DNA from: Forficula auricularia
Lineage: Eukaryota; Arthropoda; Insecta; Dermaptera; Forficulidae
Length of the DNA stretch: 64,000 bases
Assembly (NCBI GenBank): GCA_024734495.1
Contig: JALMQS010000882.1
Span: forward strand, 1-64,000
Direction: 5' to 3'
Shown here: positions 55,959 through 64,000 of the stretch, one piece after another
Position numbering within the stretch: the first letter of the stretch is position 1
Layout of the letters: the number at the start of each line of letters is the position of its first letter
Notes under the pieces: generated by a model
Told to the model about the DNA's origin: nothing
Databases searched by the model: none
What the model saw: only the letters and a program-made list of their open reading frames with translations
Position numbers and translations under genes: made by a program

Positions 55959-58475
55959 TCTACTCTTATTAAACGAGCAAAAATTGTATATTTATTTGTA
56001 TATATATTTGTTTGTTTATATATTTGTATCTTGGTTATATTTTGAAAACGACTCTACCGATTTTGATGAAATTCACGAGTTAAGGGGTTTTTGGGGGTGA
56101 CAATTCGATCTCTCACGGTCTCATCTTCGACAAAATTGTTTTTGATGGGTTTTTTCGTAATCAAATTAATTATTCTCAGGTATACAAATCCCATTCTTAG
56201 GGTTTTAAAAAAAGGTTTCCCTTTTCCTTTTGTGCCCAGGCAGACAATGGGTCGGGTAAATCCTTTATTCTCAAAGGCCTTGAAGAAGTATTGTGTTTGT
56301 AGTTTGTTGTTCTCCCTAAACGTTAGAATTATTAATAAACGTTTTATAATTGTTTTTATAAAGAACCTTATTTATTTAATAGAATAAAAAATAATCAAGA
56401 ATTTATTTAAAAATATATTTCGCATAAGCAGGTCTCAATTTTCTGAAAAAATAACACAGTGGTCGAATACATTATATATATTTGTATTTTTTTACTTTAT
56501 CCAATGCAAGCAAAAGCATGGGTAAAGTATTGTAATCGCTCTCGGGGCAAGCGTGGCTTCAAAGGGTCCTCAGGTAAAGACTACGGAACCCATGGACTCA
56601 ATTAAAGTCACAAATTGTAGTATTCAATTAGGTTGAATTTTAGCACGTGACGGCTTTGCCAAAAATTACATGGGGTCTCGTCGAGAGGCCAAAAAGTGCG
56701 ATTTTTTCATTTAGTGCGTGCGGATGGATGTATGGATGGATGGATGGATGTTATCGTTTTTTTGGCCCACGATTTTTTCCACACCGTTGCACCGATTGAA
56801 ATGAAATTGAAAACCTACCATTAATTTAATAAAATGAAGCGCTGATTAGTTTTTGGTACATATCGGCCCACAAACATTAGTATTTATTTCAGTACTTTTT
56901 TAGTTTTTTCTAAATATCTTGAAAATGACTTAACCAATTTTGATTAAATTTAATATCCTAATTAAGTACCTTGGGGGCCACAAAAAAGGTTAAATAAAGT
57001 TTTTAGTAAAATTATATTTTAAAGTACTTTATTCTAGAGTAAGAGATTACTTTTTTAATTTTTTAAATTCTTTAAAATTTATTCATTTGAAAGTTTTAAT
57101 ATAGCTCATTTAGCCTTGCTTAATTAAGAATGGATAGGCTTCTCTCTGTGAAATGCTAAACATTTGGGAGGAAATTTTATAAGTAACCATAGCAACTGCG
57201 TTGTTTTCTTATCCATTACCTTTGCTGAAGACATAGAGGAATCGACTTTAAACCAAAAATAGAGATTGATTCTCATCTAATACTTGAGGAATAACCATTC
57301 TATATTGGATTTTTGACGTTTCGGTTTTTATTGGTAACCATTGCTGAAGACATAAAGGAATCGACTTTAAACCAAAAATAGAGATTGATTCTCATCTAAT
57401 ACTTGAGGAATAACCATTCTATATTGGATTTTTGACGTTTCGGTTTTATTGGTAACCATTGCTGAAGACATAGAGGAATCGACTTTAAACCAAAAATAGA
57501 GATTGATTCTCATCTAATACTTGAGGAATAACCATTCTATATTGGATTTTTGACATTTCTGTTTTTATTGGTAACCATTGCTGAAGACATAGAGGAATTG
57601 AGTTAAAATCAAAAGTAGCTATTGATTCTCATCTGATACTTGAGAAATAACCATTCTATATTGGATTTTTGACGTTTCGGTTTTTATTGGTAACCAATGC
57701 TGAAGACATAGAGGAATCGACTTTAAACCAAAAATAGCGATTGATTCTCATCAAATACTTGAGGAATAACCATTCTATATTGGATTTATGACATTTCGGT
57801 TTTTATTGGTAACCATTGCTGAAGACATAGAGGAATTTAGTTAAAATCAAAAGTAGCGATTGATTCTCATCTGATACTTGAGGAATAACCATTCTATATT
57901 GACTTTATGACATTTTGGTTTTTATTGGTAACCATTGCTGAAGACATGGAGGAATCGACTTAAAATCAAAAATAACGATTGATTCTTATCTAATACTAGA
58001 GGAATAACCTTATTGCATTCCATTTTTGATGTTTTGACTATTAATGGAAACCTCTTCTGAAAACGTGGAAGAATCGACTTAAAATCAAAAAGACTGAATT
58101 CTTTTTTGGTAAACAACTCAAGCTTGGTTACAATAATAACCAGCAATGGTTACAATAATAACCGAACTGTCAAAAATCCAATGTAGAATGGTTATTCCTC
58201 GATTATTAAATGAGAATTATTTTTTGAATTAATGTAAATATGAACTACAAATTGCAAATGATATCTGATTAATAATAAAGGAACAAACATATTAATATTT
58301 CAATTGAATTTGGATAAAGTTTAGCAACGATCCGTTGCAGTTTATTTTTTATTTGAAAACTGCTTTCAAATAAAAATCGACCTTTTTATCAGAATTTTAA
58401 ATTGAAAATAATATTAAAATAAAGCTTTTAACTGAAGGAAGAAGTTACCGAGCATCGCTCGGTGCCTCCAGGCAC
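55959..58475 (+). mobile_element. Helitron-like element, family 1, 2.5 kb, with minisatellite
   Basis: Starts TCTACTCTTATTAAACGAGC after A and ends with the gagc-atc-gctc hairpin at about 58445-58463 and ggcac at 58475 before T. It carries the modules seen in 25010-27036 plus eight units of a 119-bp minisatellite (57210-58190). The 98-codon frame 56091-56387 has no recognised domain. No Rep/helicase. Confidence 0.7.
57210..58190. repeat. 119-bp minisatellite, about eight units
   Basis: The word gctgaagacat recurs at 57224, 57343, 57461, 57580, 57699, 57818 and 57937 (diverged at 58056): spacing 119, 118, then 119 throughout. Units include gaggaatcgacttta, gattctcatc and attggatttttgac. Near 58095-58140 the phase breaks and the remaining unit is inverted. 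Two diverged units are at about 3600-3830. Confidence 0.95.
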
Positions 58476-58666
58476 TGATAGTTAAAGATAGATCTTATCC
58501 TGTCGAATTACATGCATCCAGGAGAATGACCCTCAATGGTTCCATTCAACTTTTTCCTTATTTACATTTTAAATTACTATAATATACATATTATACTATA
58601 TATATTTTTTTATTAAATAAATGTTTGATCTTTAAAAAGCGATTTTCCCTATTTACTTATTATTTA

Positions 58667-59466
58667 TCTTCTCTTATTAAACGAGCAAAAATTGTTTGTA
58701 TATATATTTATTTATATATATTTGTAACTTGGTTCTATTTTGAAAACGACTCTACGGATTTTGATGAAATTCACGGGTTAGAGGGTTTTGGTGGTTGGCA
58801 ATTCGATCTGTCACGGTCTCATCTTTGACAAAATTGTTTTTGATAGGTTTTATCGTAATCAAATTAATTATTCTCAGGTAGAAAAATTCCATTCTTAAGG
58901 TTTTCTTTTTACTATTCTACCCAGACAGACAATGGGTTGGGTTAATCATTTATTCTCAAAGGCCTTGAAGAAGTATTGTGATTGTGGATTTTAACATATT
59001 TTGTTCTCCCTAAACGTTAGAACTATTAATAAACGTTTTATAATTGTTTTTATAAAGAACTTTATTTATTTAATAGAATAAAAAATAATCAAGAATTTAT
59101 TTAAAAATATATTTCGGATAAGCAGGTCTCAATTTTCTGAAAAACAACACATTTTGATAGGTTTTATTTATTAAAAATAGGATGAATAAAAATGAATCAT
59201 ATGGTTGAATCAAAACAGGTGCAGATGTGGGGGCGCAGTGGTGGGGGATTCGGAGGTGGGGTCGAGCGGGGTGGATGTGTGTGTGTGTGTGTGGGGGGGG
59301 GGGTACAGTGGGGAAATATAATATATTTTTGTATTTTTTTAATTTGAAAACGGCTCTCAAATAAAAATCGACCTTTTTATCAGAATGTTAAATTAAATAT
59401 AATATTAAAATAAAGCTTTTAACTGAAGGAAGAAGTTACCGAGCATCGCTCGGTGCCTCCAGGTAC
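58667..59466 (+). mobile_element. Helitron-like element, family 1, 0.8 kb
   Basis: Starts TCTTCTCTTATTAAACGAGC after A, ends hairpin and ggtac at 59466 before T. G-rich tract with (gt)n at 59215-59310. It is the shortest copy with both ends clean and so defines the minimal element. Confidence 0.75.
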
Positions 59467-59901
59467 TTATTAGTTAATTCAGAATTTATCAATTTCACAA
59501 GGCTATAGCCTTGCCATTTTTTAGTTATTACTAAAAAACTTTTCATATATATATATATATATATATGTGTATGTTTATTTGCATCAAGCAGAGGACAACC
59601 TCTATAATTCTCTTTATGATTCAAACTCTCGGCAAATTAAATACTTTTCAATCTATACATATAATGTGACCAATTATTTTTGCCATAAAAGGGTTACCAC
59701 GGCCTCCCGAAATTGGCTCTCAAAAATTTCCAAATATTTCTTAGCCGAGACCCGAGAATGACCTTTTTTTAGGTTTCGTATTTTGTGTAACGTTAAATGA
59801 AGACGAGCAATTATTTATAAGTAGGGTCGTTTTCATTTTTTATTGGTTTTGAAAAAAAAACTAAGTCTTTTTCAATACATTCTTGTTTAAAACTCGAAAA
59901 A

Positions 59902-60295
59902 ATAATTTTTAAGAAAAAATAAAACCGACTTCAAAATAATTAAAAGCAACAAATAAAATACACTAAAAGGTATAGAATAATTATTATCTTATTTAGTTAC
60001 AACTAAACGAGGAAATATTAACACGAAATTACTTTTTGAAGTCGGTGCCAAACAAACTATACCTATAAGCGAGCGTACCCGCCAAACGTACTAAGTAAGA
60101 TCCGTCGAGTGCGATTCATAAAAGGTATATGTTTGGTACCGACTTCAAAAAGTAATTTCATGTTAATATTTCGTCGTTTAGTTGTAACTAAATAAGATAA
60201 TAATTATTTTATACCATTTAGTGTATTTTATTTGTTGCATTTAATTTTTTTGAAGTCGGGTTTATTTATTTCTTAAAAATTATTTTTATTTTTCT
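59902..60295. mobile_element. Foldback element, copy 3
   Basis: Same layout as copy 1, with the centre (gagcgtacccgccaaacgta) in the same orientation as 27835-28207. A truncated fourth arm follows at 60775-60935 inside the dispersed repeat of the 48-54 kb zone. Confidence 0.85.
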
Positions 60296-61500
60296 CTTTT
60301 TAGTGATGTTATTAATAATGATTAATTGAATTTTTCTAATTATATTTTATCCAGGATCACAGAATGCTTACGATTTTCTTGTTAATTTAATCAATGATTT
60401 AAAAAATAGTAATTTATTCCTCTCTTTGTAAATAAACTTCCAATTAAACATATGCAATATGTATAGATATTATATTTATTAGAGACTTAGTTATTATATA
60501 TTATAATTTATCAATAATATTATTCCATTTGAGAAAAATAAATTCACAATATTTGTGAGATTTAATCCAATGGTTAATTAATTTTAATTCAAGAAAAGAT
60601 TTTAGTATATTTTAATTAACCACCTGTTATTGAGAGCTATTTATGAATAAATATTTAAAATTTAATTAATCGAAATTTCTGATTAAAACAAACTGAATAT
60701 ATACATATACAGGGTGTCCAGTATCACAACGATAAACCTTGAACAGGGGATAGGTCAGTTTATGACATAATAAAAATAAAACCGACTTCAAAAAAATTAA
60801 ATGCAACAAATAAAATAATAAGAACTTAAAAATCAAATAAAATACACTAATAGGTATAAAATAATTATTATCTTATTTAGTTACAACTAAACGACGAAAT
60901 ATTGACTTGAAATTACTTTTTGAAGTTTAGTTGTATTGGTTGCATTTATTATAGTTTAACTGGTATTTTGGTAAAAATTCAATTTATTTATTGTCTTTTA
61001 ACTTGTAATGGGTAGGTATATTGGATATGCCCCCTAGCAAGTATAAAAAAAAGTGTTAATAATCTTTTATTTCCAAATATTTCCAATAGTCGTCTGATGT
61101 TCATTAAGATTAGATAACTTTCGTATAGTCTCGTGTTATGTAAGCCTTAAGAGTAAAGTCAAACAGGAGGGGGCTAGGTGTTTTCTAACTTACAAATTTA
61201 CTAGTGGGGGGAGGGGGAGGGGGCGAAATGAATAGATAATTGATGGAATTGGAAGTAGGAAGTTGGACTCGTCGTCGGCTGATTTCCAGCTACCTACCTT
61301 GACCTAGAAGAAGAAAGAAAGAACCCACCAAACTCTCACTTTCATTCAATTCCAATTCCAATTTGAGACCGAGATCAACATCAAAACAAAATAACTAAAA
61401 CAAGCAAAACAAATTATGAATATCAAAATAATGGAAATATACCTAGCGTTTCCATAAAAGGAAAATTTGCGCCCTAGTTATAATAAGGTCGGAAAATAAA
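60296..61500. other. Dispersed repeat copy, then unassigned DNA
   Basis: 60520-60780 is a copy of the 48-54 kb repeat. 61150-61400 is GC- and purine-richer (ggggggagggggagggggcg at about 61205) with no open frame; it may be part of a host transcript, but nothing proves it. Confidence 0.45.
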
Positions 61501-61615
61501 TATTGGGTTGGGGAATAAGTTCGTTCGGTTTTTTTCAAAGAGCTTTCTTTAAACAAAAAACAATAATTATAACAATAATTTAATCAATTATGTATTCGCC
61601 GTTACTGTTTACAAC

Positions 61616-62593
61616 CTATTCCCACCTCTCGACCAATTTGTTGATGCCGTTCCGCCAAAAATCGCCCGGTCTGTAGCCAGGCGCGGATCCAGACCTCCTG
61701 TTTTTTTGGGGGGGGCGGTCGTCCGGTATATAAGATCTACTTTTGATCTCGGAAGTGTGTCGCGATCGAATTGTCCAAGCGGGGGGGGGGTCAGAGACGC
61801 CCCCCCCCACATAGAACTTTGTTTTCTTCAATTTTAAAATTTAATGTTATATAAAAAAATTAAATAAACATATAAAAAATGTTGATCTCCAATGCTTTGG
61901 GGGGGGGGGGCGATCGCCCCATCGCCCCCCCCTGGATCCGCGCATGGTCTGGAGTCGAAGAAGTTGTTGAGCCAGTTTTTGAGGTCCTCTTCGTCGTCGA
62001 AGGTAACACCCCTCATTTGATTCGACAAGGAGTGGAAAAGGTGATAATCTGTTGGCGTAAGGTCCGGAGAGTACGGTGGATGTTGAAGAACCTCCCATTC
62101 GAGCTCTTGGAGTGCGGTTTGAAGACGATTTTCTTTGTTGACTTCGTTAAGCTTGTGAGGCACCCAGGCTCCGAGTTTTTCGGCAAATCCCATTGATTGA
62201 AGATGATGATTATGATCGCAGTTCATTTTTTCGGCCAATTCACGACTTGTTAGGCGACCATCTTCCTTCAAAAGTGCCTTGAGATGCTCCTCATCGAATT
62301 CTGCAGGTCGTCCGATACGAGGCATGTCTTTATTCGAGATCAAAGTCTCCGTTTTTGAACTTCGCAAACCATTTCTGTGCTGCGCGCTCACCTATGCCAC
62401 CTTCTCCATACACGTTGCATATGTCTCGAACGGCTTCAGCTGCTTTTTGACCGCGATGAAAAGCGAAGAAAAGTAGGTGTCGAAAATGCTGATTTTTACC
62501 ACCTGGGTATTCCATTTCTAAGCGTGGAAAATAGGAAAAACTAAAAATATTCGAAAAAACAAATAACACAGTCCTGTAGAGCAGAAAAGGCAT
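61616..62593 (-). pseudogene. Mariner transposase, inactive
   Basis: N-terminal part, minus 62515-62330: HFRHLLFFAFHRGQKAAEA and ERAAQKWFAKFKNGDFDLE, the first helix-turn-helix of mariner transposases. A frame change follows, then DMPRIGRPAEFDEEHLKALL and SRELAEKMNC, LQSMGFAEKLGAWVPHKLN, after which the protein jumps to QELEWEVLQHPPYSPDL and PTDYHLFHSL. The region with the first two catalytic aspartates is gone; the third (in PTDY) remains. After FFDSRP the frame enters a MITE, and GINKLVERW resumes at 61640-61616. Frameshift, deletion and insertion all make it non-functional. Confidence 0.9.
61678..61946. mobile_element. hAT-type MITE nested in the mariner
   Basis: Ends caggcgcggatccag (61678) and ctggatccgcgcatg (61946) are inverted with one mismatch. 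Flanks gtctgtag (61669-61676) and gtctggag (61947-61954) are an 8-bp duplication with one difference, and removing the element restores the mariner codons. 8-bp duplications fit hAT (or P-type) elements. It contains G and C homopolymers near both ends. Confidence 0.8.
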
Positions 62594-62691
62594 TGTCTAA
62601 TGAATACAAACCCTTTGCTCAACAACAAACAAATCCTTTAAATAATCCTCTTTGAAAAAAAAACCGAGCGAACTTATTCCCCAACCTAATA

Positions 62692-63178
62692 AATAGAAAA
62701 TATTGAGAAAAAAGAAATGAGAAAAATTAATTAAATTGAAATTTGATAAACAAATAATTATAAATTTTAATTATTTTTTTCTTTTATTGGCCTCGGGAAC
62801 ATAGTTGCCCATTTAGCCAGTCGATCGTATTCGTTCATATTTCCATAAATTCGCCATCCCTCAAATGCTGATCCCTAAGGCGGCCCAGCAGAGCATCCCA
62901 ACCAATCCCACCGCAACCAGCCAAAGGGCATCACGAATGGCCGACGAATATAGAGCAATAAAAGAACGTACTTGTTCATAAGTCCCTTCAATGAGGGATA
63001 AAACAGAAGACTTGTTTTAATAAATTACCTAGTCTAACACCACTAGAAAAATTAATATACAGCAAAAATTGACTATGTGATGGAATACTAAAACAATAAA
63101 TTTTAATTTATAATAATTATGTTCTTCTTCTTCAATAGTCCAGTCAAATTGTGTTTTTATCCGGAAAGTTTTGAGGTA
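62692..63178. other. Unassigned; GC-richer stretch 62785-63005
   Basis: 62785-63005 is less AT-rich than its surroundings. On the minus strand it reads WDALLGRLRDQHLRDGEF between stops, which is too short to assign. It could be a decayed LINE or host fragment. Confidence 0.3.
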
Positions 63179-63181
63179 GTT

Positions 63182-63758
63182 CAGGGTTTCTGGTGGCAAA
63201 TTTATATTTTTAAATACGATTATTTCAAAAAGTAATAAACGGTGTGGGGGGAGGGTGGCGCCGTTGGAATTATTGTTCGTGCGGATTTGTCAGTCACGAT
63301 GTCGCAGTGGTCGAGTGAGCATCGCGTCATTTTTTAAGAGTAATGATTCTTACGTAATTGCTGATGTTGGAGCGTTTTCGCACTGTAAATCCCATTTTTT
63401 GGAGCGACGAGGCTTATTTTCACTTAAACGGCCACGTCAACAAGCAAAACTGCCGTTACTGGTCTCCAAGAACCCGCAACCCTCGATTTAAACATCAAAA
63501 ACCATTGCATTGCCCCAGGGTAACTGTTTGGTGTGCCTTATCCACGCATGAGAGAATTGGACCATTTTTTTTTCGAAAATTCTCGAGGCCAAGCAAAAGA
63601 GAAGAAAGAACTCGACGGAAGAAATCTGGATGACATACTCTTTAAAAAATAAAATCCGCATTTCTATTCTTTCGTTCAATGCTCTTAATAAAACTTTATG
63701 TCGATTATTACGTTTTTTATTTAAGTTTGAAAATATAAATCTGCTACCAGACACCCTG
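63182..63758 (+). mobile_element. Internally deleted DDE transposon with 22-bp TIRs
   Basis: cagggtttctggtggcaaat at 63182 and the inverse atctgctaccagacaccctg at 63758 match in 19 of 22 positions. The 577-bp element keeps both ends of a transposase gene but lacks most of the middle. Flanks have no obvious duplication except a nearby TA. Confidence 0.7.
63299..63633 (+). pseudogene. Tc1/mariner-related transposase remnant
   Basis: ATG at 63299 starts MSQWSSEHRVIF, like the N-terminus of a group of insect DDE transposases. After a deletion and frame change the frame from 63358 reads FWSDEAYFHLNGHVNKQN, CRYWSPRTRNP, VTVWCALSTHERIGPFFF: the block with the first catalytic Asp (in SDEA) and the following WCA region. 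The later catalytic residues are missing; the frame ends at 63633. Confidence 0.75.
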
Positions 63759-63804
63759 CATATGTTTTTTGGGGCGCTGAATCCAAATCTGAAGTATATC
63801 AACA

Positions 63805-64000
63805 AAATTTCGTGACGCAACATTGTAGAAAATTTCCATTTTTTGACGGTTTTTCGCTTATAACTCAAAAACTATCAACTTTTCGTAAATAACTTTCCTA
63901 TTCAAAATGAAAGTTGATAAAATTTCCTACTAATTTAATTGTTTAGGTTTTTTTCTCCGAACAACCGTTCGGGCTCGCAAAATCCAAGTTTTTGACCTCG
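63805..64000. repeat. Start of a repeat related to 43430-44620
   Basis: ttttcgcttataactcaaaaac and aaatttcctact words resemble the outer arm at 43500-43600, and continue to the right edge. No gene seen. Confidence 0.35.

Larger units (their letters stand above)
61503..62689 (-). mobile_element. Mariner transposon, deleted and interrupted
   Basis: Inverted ends of about 30 bp: ttgggttggggaataagttc (61503) and gaacttattccccaacctaa (ending 62689), flanked by TA on both sides (61501-61502 and 62690-62691), the mariner target duplication. Length about 1187 bp, including about 270 bp of a nested MITE; a full mariner is about 1.3 kb, so several hundred bases of its own sequence are missing. The transposase lies on the minus strand. 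Confidence 0.95.

Noticed and set aside
57224..57250. CTGAAGA followed by GAA in each 119-bp unit, considered as a hammerhead
   Set aside because: Only seven bases lie between the boxes, so helix II cannot form.
1..64000. CRISPR arrays, bacterial operons or phage genes
   Set aside because: No regularly spaced short repeats with unique spacers and no bacterial gene organisation; the DNA is clearly eukaryotic.

Overview
The window is AT-rich eukaryotic nuclear DNA, most likely from an insect or another arthropod. The signs are mariner and Tc1-type transposase remnants, R2-type and jockey/RTE-type LINE fragments, tRNA-derived SINEs, Penelope-like sequences, non-autonomous Helitrons, and the repeat opening ccgacttcaaaa that is familiar from insect genomes. 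I see no gene that I can assign to a host function. The sequence is mostly transposable elements of different ages, many nested in one another, separated by AT-rich DNA.

Layout. Bases 1-2051 are the minus-strand 5' part of an LTR retrotransposon: leader, primer-binding site and a GC-rich LTR of about 1.54 kb. Bases 2052-5340 hold a Penelope-type terminus with a hammerhead-like motif, a MITE with perfect 27-bp inverted ends, and Helitron debris. Bases 5343-7547 are a Helitron-like element that contains an R2-type LINE 3' end. Bases 8.2-14.3 kb are AT-rich repeats, tRNA-like pieces, a LINE RNase H fragment and two Penelope-type inverted termini. Bases 14.8-20.6 kb hold a long-TIR element with insertions, a foldback of about 500 bp, a perfect 39-bp hairpin and a Helitron with canonical CTAG end.

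Bases 21.3-24.9 kb hold the best coding sequence: a Penelope-like reverse transcriptase (687 codons as an open frame) followed in another frame by its GIY-YIG endonuclease, flanked by hammerhead-like motifs. Bases 25-33 kb hold more Helitron, foldback, LINE, Tc1 and MITE pieces and a promoter-like stretch. Bases 34-47 kb hold several inverted-repeat Penelope termini, two tRNA-like units, Helitrons and a 0.65-kb minisatellite of ten-base blocks. Bases 48-60 kb are an array-like zone of one dispersed repeat, foldbacks and three Helitron-like elements, one with a 119-bp minisatellite. Bases 61.5-63.8 kb hold a deleted mariner containing a hAT-type MITE, and an internally deleted DDE transposon with 22-bp inverted ends.

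The strongest theme is the number of hammerhead-ribozyme-like motifs: about a dozen clear or fair copies on both strands, in at least six sequence families, usually at the outer edge of an inverted repeat. Hammerheads in Penelope-like elements are known. The diversity here, the recurrent one-base insertion before helix II and the inverted-pair layout deserve checking. All calls were made by eye, without database searches, so element family names below the superfamily level are tentative.
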